Source of the DNA: Cyanoderma ruficeps | Taxonomy: Eukaryota > Chordata > Aves > Passeriformes > Timaliidae | DNA length: 64,000 nucleotides | Assembly: GCA_008694505.1 (NCBI GenBank) | Contig: VZDJ01007755.1 | Coordinates: forward strand, 6,474,936-6,538,935 | Direction: 5' to 3' | Shown here: in pieces, positions 25,630 through 37,230 of the stretch | Position numbering within the stretch: the stretch's first letter is position 1 | Layout: each line of letters opens with the position of its first letter | Translations under genes and position numbers: made by a program | Notes under the pieces: model-generated | Databases searched by the model: none | Seen by the model: only the letters and a program-made list of their open reading frames with translations | What the model was told of the DNA's origin: nothing

Positions 25630-26830
25630 AAATGTCCTCAGTAAAATACATGAGTCCAACAGTTAATCAAATCATAAAAGGAGAATTTACTAAGGTGAGG
25701 CTATTGAAGAAAAACACCCTCAAAATTAATTCCTTGTGTCAACATTTATTGCAGAAGAGGCCAGAGAGATTCCTATTCCAGAGCTACACTTTACCAGAAC
25801 ATAAGCCCACAGGACTGCTTCCATCAGGAATTCTCAAACAACGGAAATAAACAACCGCTGAAGTATTATCTGTGAATAATATTCTGTCATTTAGATGACT
25901 TGTGTTACCTGAAGAATGGAAAGTGGCAAATATCTCACCAAAAGTTTTAAAGATTTTCTAGATTAACTCAGACAACTACAAACCAATAAATTAAATTTAT
26001 GTAAGGGCAAATCTGTAGGAATATTCCATTTCACAGACTGAGTAATAAAAGAGAAAAATATGATATACTAGGAAAAAGCCAACCTAGCATTTGCAAGGAG
26101 AAGTCATGACTCATGTATCAGTCATCTTCAGAGGAGCCACTGAGCATATGGTTCAGGTGAAAGTATAAGAAACAGATGGTAGGAGTGGGTAGCTGGTTTT
26201 CAGAAAGAAAGGAGCTCAGACATATTCTACATGTGAAAAATGTGCCATTCAACATATTCATAAACGGGTATTGCTTGAATGATAAGGAGAGAAAAATCTG
26301 AAAATGATCCAGAATTATTTGGGATAATCTAAAGCTGATTGTGAGAAGTTGTCAAGGAGCTCAAACTTACAAGTAGATGATAAACAGTTAGATGAAATTA
26401 TATGTCAAAAAGTGGAGTTTAAAGCCTAGGAAAAGAAATAATGTATAAGTATTAGTAAAAGGATGGTCATCAGTGTAATTGCTACCATTCTGGAAAGAGA
26501 CTTCATAGCTGCAAACTGTTCTTCAAAACACCAGCTTAGAATTCAGCAGTGTCTATAAATATAACTAGAATCTGAAGAATAATTTGGACAATAATTAGGA
26601 GCATAACAGAATACATAATCATGTCCCAGTGTATATTAATCAGCTATTAATATTTCAAGATTTCGTTATTCTAAATTTAAGGACACTGGGATTCTAGGAA
26701 TTCCCAAGCAAAAGAAAAAGGTATAATAGAATTACCAAAGATTCAGACAAAGACAACAAAAAATAAGCAGAGATGTGGATTGTCTTTCACATAGCTAGAA
26801 AGCAAATAAAAATTGAAAAAGAACTAAAAA
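25630..26830 (+). mobile_element. Ancient CR1-like retrotransposon fossil
   Basis: A very diverged copy related to older sauropsid CR1/L3-type elements, plus strand. Matches to the remembered RT region follow in the right order: 'cctgaagaatggaaagtggc' near 25,910 (family: LPEEWKVAN), 'gacaactacaaaccaat' near 25,970 (family: NYRPI), 'gtagctggttttcagaaaga' near 26,190, 'cattcaacatattcataaac' at 26,247-26,266 (family: LFNIFIND), 'accattctggaaagagactt' near 26,485 (family: ..ERDLG) and 'tgcaaactgttcttcaaaac' just after. Frame is lost everywhere and many small deletions are implied. Ends are not defined and no 3' tail could be recognised. It is older than the other CR1 copies here because similarity survives only in islands. 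Confidence 0.55.
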
Positions 26831-28375
26831 TAATTCGGAAAAATAGGTTACAGCACGAGTGATATTTGTAGAATGGAGATGATCAATAGCAAACAACTGA
26901 CAGTGCAAGTAATACCACCAAATGGAATTGTCAGAGTGGACTTTGAAAGACACAAAAAATGTACTTGCACAAAAAGTGTGGTTTCTAGAACAAGGTTAGA
27001 AGGGGACCTCAGAAATTCAGGCAGACTAGATCCACTGCTGGCAACCACACATGATGAGCTGCAAATGAATAAGTCAGTCAGCTCTTGCTGGAGGCTGGCT
27101 CACTCCACTCACTGCTCAAAGGGAGTGAGTCTGGGCTCGCCTTCAATGCCAACCCTTCTGCCTACATTTACCTTCAACAGTCAGAAATGAGAAAACTGGA
27201 AAATTAAAGTTCTCTGTGCAGCTCTTAATGAAAATTCCTTTTTGAATACGTATTGTGACATAAGTATTTATTACTATTCATTATTATCGTTTTGCCCTTT
27301 TCATCTCTTGCAAAGCTATCCCATTCCTGGCGGCCCTGGCAGAATATGTTTTCACCAGTTGCAGCTGCCTGGTGGATGTCACAGGGAACTTCAAGTAAAC
27401 AGCAGATGAAGTTAAATGAAGTCAAAATCCCTTGAATACAGCCCACAGAACCCTCTCTTACCATACCTTAGCTCTTAGCTGTCTTGCAGGCAGATATCCA
27501 CAAACTTTCTGCCTTTGAACTGCATGGCATCAACATTGTAATTGTAGCCAGCCATGGGTGTTATGGGTGTTAGCTGGAGACATGTTTTCCACATTCTGCT
27601 CCCTCTTCGGGTTCTCTTCTTAAAGAGGGACTTAGCTCCGGGCAGTTTGGTGGAATTCAAACTCCCAACCAAGAGGACGTACAGCCATAAAACATTAGGA
27701 AGTCACTTCAAATTGGAGTATTTACAGCTCATCACTAATTTTTGCTACAGTACCAGGGAACCTGACTAAGGAAAGTACTATGAGCTTGCAATTTCAGGTA
27801 AAGTCAATAAGATTATGTAAGCTGCTATATGGTGTTAAACGCTGTGAGAGGTCTGATTTACCTGTGTCTCAAATTCTGGTTGCTAATCACTGGAAAGATT
27901 TGTTTTCCCATATGTGTTAACCATTCCAGCTATTGCATAATGTTCAAGCCACTCTTCAGCTCATAAAGGACTGGTGAAAATAATTAATATTTATGTGTCA
28001 CTCAGTTGTGGATATAATGAATGTCACTGAAAAGAAAAATGTATTCTTCTGTCTTTAAATCTGTGTTTTAGCAACAGATATGGCCAGATGTTGCAGAATG
28101 AAAGGGAAAAACAAACCTGGAATATTGACTAAATTACTCTTAAGACTGTTTTGCATGTTGAATGAGGTAGGTTGTATGTGAGGAATTATTTTGTAATTGG
28201 AGACAACAGTAAAAGACAATAATAAAAATACATGCACACAGCCGTAATGGAAATCCTAATTTTGACATTTCCTAGATATTGAAAGCTTGCATTGAAAGCC
28301 TGTTTTTTAGATGTGTGATTTGTATGTAATTTAAACCATGAGCTTCATATCAGCACTGATTATTAAAAATTGTTG

Positions 28376-28410
28376 TATCTATATCTATATTTATCTATCT
28401 ATCTCCATCT
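28376..28410. repeat. (TATC)n microsatellite
   Basis: Imperfect TATC/TATATC units over about 35 bases. A typical length-variable tetranucleotide repeat. Confidence 0.8.
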
Positions 28411-30710
28411 GACAATTTCAGTGTATTTTTATATGAATTGAAAATAAACCTATTCTAAGGCAGTTTTAGGAACATTCACATTTTATGGTTTAGCCTGTCC
28501 AGAGTAGTGCTAGATTTATGCATAATAATGCCATCACATTCAAAGGAAATAAAGAGTTCAATGGTGGGTGGGTTATTGCAGATCAGTGAAAACAGAAAGA
28601 TTGGTTTTCTCCTTCATATAAAGTCTATATTTAGCAGAGTGTGACCATGCCATGACACTATACAGAAAAATGATAAAAGCAAGGCTGTACAACCAGACTA
28701 CTTATCTTGAAAATAATTCACTTTCTATTATACCAAAGTGGTGAGAATATTGTTGTCTAGGAATTTTTAATGTTTCTAGACCATACTTCTATTGCTGATG
28801 TCATGGGCAGCGGAAGCACATACTCTATTTCAACTGGTAGAGTCTTATTTGTAATTAAAATAAATTTAAAAAACACAAAAAGACCACTAGGTACTAAAAC
28901 AGTCACAATATCCCAGGGTAGAACCACAAAGATCTGCTTTTAATTCACCATTCTCCTCAAGAAATTGGCTTTCTTCTATGACATCCATGTTTCAAAAAAG
29001 AGAGATTAGGACAGAAAAATTAAAAAAAGCACTTCAGCTCCAAGATGTGATGAGGAGTCGTCTGCTGCATTTACTTCTTTCATGTGACGCTGGTCTGAAT
29101 GAAATTGTATTCTCAACACTTCTTCATTTTCTCAGGTGTTGCCCTGAGTTTTTCTGCTTTCTGTCTCTGTGCAGAACTTTCTCACGTAGCCTTCTTCTGT
29201 AAACAATGTTTATTCTTAGAATGTTTGCATTCTTCTCCTCTGAGAGAAGAAATGATTGATAGTCATGTCCACCATCCAGGTTAAGAGGTGGCGACCTCTG
29301 TAGCCAATCTCTGAACCTCTGTACAAATGTATAAAGTAGTGAAATTGTAAATAAAGAAGAGTTTTGTCCCCTCACTGCGATGCTTCTGGCCTGCTCTCTT
29401 TCTGTCCCTAAAGTGGGACACACCCAGCCTTGACTAGCAACACTCAGGAAGCATAAAAAAATCTGTATTATGTCCTTCAGATGGCAGTCCTAGAGGAAAG
29501 TGGTTAATCCCTGTAGGACACTGTTAATGAGCTTGATGGAGCAGAGAACATGATTTTTTATGTATTGTATGTATTTTTTTCCCTTAAACTAATAGCTGCA
29601 ACCTATTCTTTCTTTCTCTGGTCATCTTTTATGTGGCAGCTAGCTACTTTGTATCACAAACATCTGGAAGATACATGTTAGGAGCATGAAACATTACTCC
29701 CATCCTCTATCCATGGTGAAGATCATACATCCATGTTAATGTTAGTATAATACTCTGCATGTAGAGTCAGAAGGAACTGCTTGCACGTCAGGAACAGAAA
29801 TGTGGAATTTTCCTTGAAATTTGTGCATGGTGAGGGGCTTCTGCTATGCAGGCTGTGCACAGAGGTTTGGTCCCTGTATTCTTGCCTCTCCTGAACCACA
29901 CTGAGTACTGCCCAAACCTGATGCGCTGTGCTGTGTGCCTGCATAGCTGTGTCTGAGGCATCATCTGAACCGAGTTACTGCACTGAGCTCTTGGTATTGT
30001 TTTCAGTAGGTACCAGCACCAGCAGGAAGGCACAGTGCTGCATACCTGGCAGGGGCACAGCATCTCTGTTCAGAAGAAAACAGCTTTTTCTAGCTCCAGC
30101 ACCTACAAATTTGCTGAACTTAGAAGCAGTAAGTTTATATCCCTTCCTAACTTAAAACAAATCCTGTTTAACTGAATTTAAAGCACATTTACTGCCAGTA
30201 TAAGTGCATGATCCTTTTCAAATCCTACTAAATCACTGGTCTCAATGATTTCTCTGGCAAGGAAAATGCCAGTGGAAACACGGGGCAGATTAGGATGTGG
30301 ATCCTGTCTGTGAAAGAATGGTCTCATGGACCAGGCAATAGCGCATCAAAAGGTCCAGGTCCTCTCTGTCTCGTTTGGGAATGTTCTCATTCCAGGATGG
30401 CACATGGGAAGAGACTGAGATTTGGTTAGATGTCTAAAACTTATCTGTTGTCTGTAGACAGGTATTTTGCTCTACATGGCCTGATTCCAGATGAATACAA
30501 CATATTTTTTCAACTTGATGACCCCATATGACAGGACATCCATGATTATTCTTTACTCTAAAGGGAAGTGAAGATTGATTGGAAAGCTCAGCCATATACA
30601 GATGTATGTGTGCAGAGGAAGTTTTTATGGCCAACTCTTCCTCTGTTTAAGTTAGCTTGGCATCATTGACTTCAAGGGAACAATGAAAACTTACAGTAGC
30701 TAAGGGTTCA

Positions 30711-30740
30711 TCTATTCATCTAATATCTATTCATCTAATA
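30711..30740. repeat. 15-bp tandem duplication
   Basis: TCTATTCATCTAATA is present twice head to tail, 30711-30725 and 30726-30740. Exact copies indicate a recent event. Confidence 0.9.
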
Positions 30741-33484
30741 TCTAGTGCTATATTGCAATGAATATTTCCCCCCACAACACAGGTGTCTAAGTCAGCTATC
30801 AAACTAGGAAAAAGGAAAGTCTTCCTCTTAAAGGGTGGCTCTGAATCTAAGCCTGATCTTGCTGTGCCAAACTTTTGCTCAATGGATCCTATTCCTGTCC
30901 CTTCATCAGATTTCAGGGGACCTACTCAGCTTTGTGGGATATAGCAGGCACCTAAAGCCAAGGGCATTGATTTATCCCATAATGAAGTTTTTTGAGTGGA
31001 AATTATGTTAAATCATCTCTTTGGTCAAAGAACATAAAAATATACATCAGCCAAAGCGACACCCAAATCTCACAGCCTCTAATCACATGAATAATCATAT
31101 TGAAACTTGCAGAGTTCTGTAAAATGGCCTACTGGATAAAGACTATTATGTTTAATAAAATTTATACAAGGTATTTTTTTTCCTTTTGAGAAAAAACCCA
31201 ATAGAATACACCTAATTCATTTCAGTTTTAAATAAAAGAATGACTCAGAAGCCACAGACTGATTAGCAAACAGGAAATGGAGAAAGACCTCTGAGTTGTA
31301 TCTTTGAGACAATATTCTACTGTAATATCAGTGAAAAATAATGGGAACAGACTTTAATATTAACCTGTCATTGCACTGTAGAAGGATGTAGACAGAACAG
31401 TAAGCAGTATCAATGAAATTAATCTAATGACATTTTATTGTTGTCACAGACTAAAAATCCAGGAATTCAGCTGACAAAAGGAAAATATTCTAGAATTTCT
31501 TACTAAATTATGCCGTTGCAACAATTTTATAGATTATATTACAGGGTAAAAAATATGTTCATTTGCAAATTTAAAGCTCAGTTTTCATAAGAGCTCTTTT
31601 TATCTTGGTTTTGTGATCCTGCCTTGCTGCAAGAATAAATTTCGGCACTGCTCTCATCAAACAGGATGCGCAATACGTTTCACTGTGCTGCTAAAACTCA
31701 CTGCCACTACAACACAGACATTGTGGAAGTGTAAGTTAGGATTGAATCCAAAGCTTTTAAACCCTACATTAGCTTCAGTTTATCTTTATTGAAATACAGC
31801 ATTTGTTTCATAAAACAACAATTAGTGGTCTAGTGTAATTTAAATTGCCGCCTCCAAATTAGATGCCAAAAGAAAAATATATTGTTCCACTGAGATAGTG
31901 AATAAAAACAAATCTCAAAGTAAGAACAAATGGAGGTATTATCCCATGAGAAAGAGCCTTCTGAATCGATCTATTATTTCACAGCTTGAAATGTGCCACT
32001 ATTGTACTTCCACTTGATTATGAGTCTTGTTATCACTTCCTCCGTTGATCCAAATTGAGTGCTTCTGACATTTCCGAAGTTACTCCCATATTCCACTGCA
32101 CAGCAGGGAAAACCTTGTTAATGAAGAAATAACAAGCAGAAGAAGTGAATAAATATTTAGCTGATGGTAAAGAGTTACATTTGCTGGTATTTAAATGCTG
32201 AAAATAATAATAAAAACCAGCTCAAGCCACAGAAACATGCTTGTTCATGTCCTCTGAAAAGGGGTGCTAGTGCTGTTTTTCTCTGTGCCACAGGGCACTT
32301 TCATTTCCTGATTCTATTATACACTAAGTGGCCACCTGAACCTGCCAATGAACTTGTTCTATTGTGTTTTTCTATTTTTAATCCAAAAGGAGTAAACACA
32401 TTTCTCATCAGATGTGTCACACACTGCTCTACATTGGTGAGATTTATGAAGGTGTCACCGAGTTATTACAGAGCCATTCATTTATAAATAGGTGTCCATT
32501 CTTCAGGAAATCATAAAGGATAGGAGTATTGCCACCATTTCACAAAATCTGTATTGTAAGAAGGATGCCCATTAGTGATTTTTTTTGACTGCACTACACA
32601 GGTGTAATTTGTTTTTTATCCTTCCCCCATTACTCCAGGGCTGTTTCTCTACTTTATGATTATATTCAGCCAGATTCCTGCACTGGATGGTCAAAAGTAG
32701 TAGAGCAAGGAACATAACAACTATTGCAATAGTAATTTTTACATAAAACGTAGCACTTATAAAATTTTCTCTTTAACCAGACAGGCTTGCAGACCCTGAG
32801 TCAGCCCTCTTGTTCTATATATATATTTTTGAATGGTCTGCAGAAGTTGATGTTGAGGTACACTTAGCAGATGCTCTTCTTAAAACACCTACCACAGTTG
32901 CCCAGGAGTGGATATGAATGTTGCTGTAGCCATATGACAATGACATCTCTTAAAATCTCCTGTCAAATTTCTTACTTGTGAAGAATCTTTAATGTATCAT
33001 TAGTGGCATTTTAAACTAACTTAAGAGAAAAACTTCTTTTGCCAATCATAGGGAAAACTTGTCTGATAGGAGAATTGCTCCAGAGACATGAGAATAAAAG
33101 GCAAATTGTAGAGAAAGATATAGATGTATTGAAGGGTTCTGGAAAAGTGAAAAAAAAAAGAGAAAGAAAAATCCAAAGTATCAGCATCCTCTAAATTTAC
33201 AACTGTTTTAAATTTCATTTGTGATATTATGGCAATGTAATTAGGTCACATGAAAAAGTCTGGACCATATTTTCTGGCTTATTAATCTTTCTTTAATGTT
33301 CATTTGGCACATGACACATTGTGTCAGATTTTTCATTATTCTAATGTTTCAAATATTATTTTTGCAATCACCAGCACCTAAACCCAGAAGAAAAATGTTT
33401 ACTTAGCGTGCTTGATGTTGCTAGATTTTGGGTATGTCACATGAACTTGTAAGCAAAAATGAAGAGTCACTTTCCACACTGTAG

Positions 33485-33545
33485 GTTTTTTTATGGTTTG
33501 CTGGGTTTGTGGTTTTTATTTTTTTGGTTGTTTTAGGGTTTTTTG
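33485..33545. repeat. T/G-rich low-complexity tract
   Basis: A run of GGTTTT, GGGTTT and GTTTT units. It is one of four dispersed tracts of this style in the window. Confidence 0.7.
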
Positions 33546-36234
33546 ATTGTTCGTGTGTGTGCATGTGCTTCATTTGCTGTGAATGAGTCAGGGAAAACCC
33601 AGAAAAAACCTAAAACGCCTTACCTTTGCAGATGTCATCTAATTTCCTTTTAAAAATAGAATAATGGGATGGTTTGAAGGCTTTGAACTCTTCAAATTTG
33701 ATTTTCATTTAATATAGAGGGATAACAATGGTATGTTTGTTATTCTCTTCTATGTCCTCAGCAGAGTTATGATTTTGTTCTGACAGCAGGAGCTTTGTTC
33801 CACTTTTGAAGTCCTCTTTCACGCATATAGAACATTGTGTTAGAAAAACAAATGCCTTTGCTCTGGCACCAATTTTAACAGCCAAGAAATAACATGAAAA
33901 ATCCATGTACAGACTCCGAACAGCAAATGGGATTGATTGACGTATGTTTAAAATAGATCTCTTTCTGCACTTTAACTGATTTCCATGCCCAATCTTTGGA
34001 GTCTAAGAAGCACCCAGGAGTGTTAAGTCTGCCTGGGCTCCAAAATGAAGATTGTACCTGCATGCGTGGTGTGTTAGACAAGAACTTTCTACTCACTTTG
34101 CAAGGGCCTGCCCTTAGATACAGAAGAATTCTTGCTCCTTATGCTGAGCTATGTTTACGAACCACTGCAAAAATATGTGTTGGCAAATATATTTCAAAAC
34201 TGTAAAAGTGCTCTGTGGATTTTCTCTAAACATATGGGGAGACAGAGGTTCCACAGACTCTGATAGCACAACTATTAGCACAAAAACCTAAAGCAGCCAA
34301 ATAGATTTAATGAAAGGCAAGAGATGATTTTTTTTATGATTCATCATGAAGTCATGCTCCTCTCACATCTTCCCACTGCTCCTGTTCATTGCAGAAGGTA
34401 TAGGTCTCTTTTTCTCTGCTGCAGTGCTGTGTCCTTGTGTCACCAGTTCTCTGCTTCTCTTCATCTGCATCTTCACATTTAGGTGTATATACACATTTTT
34501 ATTCTTCTCCTTTTTGTGAATTTTTATTTATTCTGATCACTAATAAAGTGGTTCCCCTGATTTATGAATGAAGATATTAACTTTTCTTTGCTCGTGTCCC
34601 TCTTCAAACACCCATCTCCATCTCTACCAGAGCTGTTCATCCACTGAAAAAACAAATCAGACAATTCCGATGGAAATGTGCAGTCACATTTCAGTTGTTG
34701 GTCAGGATCAAAGAGAGAAATCCTACTACGCTTGTCTCTGTTTTTCTGTCTTTTATACTCTGCTTTGAAGACAAGAAGGTAAGGCTCCAATAAGTATACC
34801 AGAGAAAAAGAACCCAAAAAAGCCCACAAAGATTCCTAAGCATCAGTGCGTTGAAAAAGTAAGTCAGCAGTACCTTTAGCTTGCATCCAGCTTTGCTTAA
34901 TTTTTTCATGTTGTAGCAGGGAACAGGTTTTAATAATGTCTAGATCTACTACTTGCTTTTCCAGCTGAACATATACCAAGCTCCTCGGGGCAAAGACAAG
35001 TTTCTTGTTCTGTATAGATCTGCTCAATAAGTAAATAATAAATGGTTTGACTCGGGCATTAGCGGCAATCAATTTTACTCTATTTTTAATGTGATATCAG
35101 CTGTTTTGTGATACTGAGTTAGATATGGGCAAATATCAGTCTCTTATTAGTAATATCTGATAGATTAGACATTGCTCAAAACACACCTGTGGAAAAGGAG
35201 ACCTAGTTTTGGGATTTTTTTGTGTAGAGTGTGTGGCATATCTGAGTCGTGGTCTGTTGCATAGTTCAGTAACTGGCACCTGAGGTACCACCCCCTGCAA
35301 AGGGTGTTACTTTCACTCATTATTATTTCTTCTCTCACCTATACCTAACACTAGTTTGCATCTAGTACCGGGATGGTGATAAGAGGTTTTGCATTTGAAT
35401 TTTCCCTCTTGACCTTTAAACTTCTTAGAAAAACAAATTACTTCCTTTTCTTTTATGGAATAACACCTTTCTAACTGACACAAACTCCCTGGGGGGAGCA
35501 GGACAAGCTGATAGCAGCCCAGGCCAGTTTTCATCGTGTGGTGCTGAGCCCTGAATAGAGTATTTTTAGTTATTATAGCAGCATACAAAACCAGTGACCT
35601 GAGTACAATAGCTGTGACCCATAGATTGCAGTGTCAAGGAATTTTTCCAGGATACAGTGAGTAACTAGCAGTGTCTTATTTTCTGTGCCTGTGTACAGAC
35701 AAAACCTTGTGGGTGTGACTTCATAGAACCAGGCCATAGCTTGGAGAATTAATCCAGATAATTAGAGAGCATGGTGTCACATTCTTCTGTGCAGAGAGAA
35801 AAACAATACTTTAAAGGACAGGATTCACATACCAAAGTGATGCAGATAATTTAAGCAATGCCTACCTATCTTCACAACTTATGTCCACAGGGTTTAAGGA
35901 GGCATACAATAAGGAAGCATGATGTGTTGGAAATGATGGTCTTGTAATTTTTTGATCATTGTCTGACCTGAAAAAAAACCACTGACCTGCAGAACAGAAG
36001 CATAAGTGTCAGTATTGATGGTCCAATATCGCTGGCAGCAGATGATCTACTTATATCTCCATAGTGATGGTGTTGGAGGAATCACATAAGGAGGATTGCA
36101 GGCCATCTGACTGCTTGTCGTTTTACTTTGCTTTTGCAGTCCCAGACATTTCCATTAAAACTGACATTCAATTGAATAAACAGAGGGCTTTAAATCTGAT
36201 GTTTGCCACACAAAGAAAGAGCCCTGTTTTTCTG

Positions 36235-36260
36235 CTGTTGTTGTTGTTGCTTTTTTTTTT
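36235..36260. repeat. (TTG)n and poly-T
   Basis: Five TTG-like units followed by C and eleven or so T residues. It is followed by GCTTACAG, which resembles a splice acceptor, but no credible exon follows. Confidence 0.75.
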
Positions 36261-36829
36261 GCTTACAGACTTTTGCAACTGCACTGAGGCAGAGGCGGAA
36301 ATGGAGGGTTTACAAACTAACTGCTAGTTGTGCCCATGTGTTTGAAAGGGGAGAACACATATTTTGTGTTGCAACGTGGCCCTAGAGGATACTGCATCAT
36401 CATCTCAGACTTTGTGTGTGACTCACACAGTGTTTATGCGCATCTGAACTATGTACATTTTAATTTATTGAGGAAGTTAATCATACATCCTACTGGAAAA
36501 ATGTCTAATATAAGAAATTTGGACTTGAAGGACATTGGGACTGAGTCTGAGCAGACCGCTGACAAGATAACCGAGTCTTTGGTTTCTTAAGTCATCCAAA
36601 ATTCAGGTGCTTAGAGCTCTATTGAAAGATATGTTCTGCAGAAGTAATATATTCTGTAAATAAACCAAGGTAGAATGAATTATTTAATTTCTTTCTGATA
36701 TTTAGCACCACATTGACCATCAAATTTAGTGGAAGCAGCACTTGCTCAATCTTGGAAAAAACCTGACTCTTCTCTAGCTCGGCTGTGAGACTGTGTCTGA
36801 ATTTAAATATAGGATACCGTGGACCATTT

Positions 36830-37125
36830 GAACCCCTTTTTTCTCCTCGTGATTTGAGGGGCTTGTGGGGGAGAGGGGATGATGATATGATACTGCCATC
36901 TGGCGACCACTACCAGAAAATCTAACCTCGAGGAGGAAACCCCAAATCCCAAGTATAGGATTTAACTTGTAAGTGGGTGAGGAAGGGGCGAGAGAACAGG
37001 GGCAAGCAGCTGTCAGGGCAGGGGCACATAGACAGCCGTCTCTCCCTCCCAGCCCCGAGCCCGGGCTGCCTCTCCTGGCCCACAGCTCCTTGCAGTTGTG
37101 CTGGGCAGGGTTGGCTTTAAATTTA
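36830..37125. other. Locally GC-rich patch
   Basis: In an AT-rich setting this roughly 300-base patch is clearly enriched in G and C, with G-runs at 36,860-36,880 and 36,970-37,030 and C-rich sequence at 37,040-37,080 including CCCGAGCCCGGGC. CpG is present but sparse, so it is not a classical CpG island. It contains the CTCF-like site listed separately and ends in an AT-rich homeodomain-type string (TTTAAATTTAATTA). The 61-codon frame at 36,973 (plus) is proline-rich and unrecognised. A regulatory element is plausible but unproven. Confidence 0.45.
36891..36909 (-). promoter_or_regulatory. Candidate CTCF binding site
   Basis: Read on the minus strand the 19 bases TGGTCGCCAGATGGCAGTA agree with the CTCF core pattern (YDRCCASYAGRKGGCRSYV) at 17 of 19 positions by eye, including the central AG-RKGGC block. 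CTCF binds such sites in chromatin to anchor loops and insulate domains. The orientation means the motif points to lower coordinates. A single sequence match of this quality is suggestive only. Confidence 0.5.
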
Positions 37126-37187
37126 ATTATCAGGAGAGCTCATTCATTCACTCACTAAGAGAACCTGAATATTCAGAGCATAGGGTT

Positions 37188-37230
37188 TCTTTTTTTTTCC
37201 CTTTTTTTCCTTTTTTTTTTTTCTTTTAAG
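37188..37230. repeat. T-rich pyrimidine tract
   Basis: About 40 bases almost purely T and C (runs of T9, T7 and T12 separated by CCC or CC). No further structure. Confidence 0.8.

Larger units (their letters stand above)
26831..36829. other. Anonymous AT-rich spacer (10 kb)
   Basis: No gene recognised on either strand; the longest frame is 107 codons. Simple repeats are TATC-type at 28,376-28,410, a 15-bp tandem duplicate at 30,711-30,740, TA-rich sequence at 32,814-32,828, a T/G-rich tract at 33,485-33,545 and TTG plus poly-T at 36,235-36,260. No CR1 or LTR piece was recognised in this interval, so it is unusually clean. Confidence 0.55.

Noticed and set aside
27475..27672. Minus-strand frame rich in K/R, considered as a retrocopy of a basic protein
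   Set aside because: Only 65 codons, with no similarity I can name and no poly-A tail or target-site duplication nearby.
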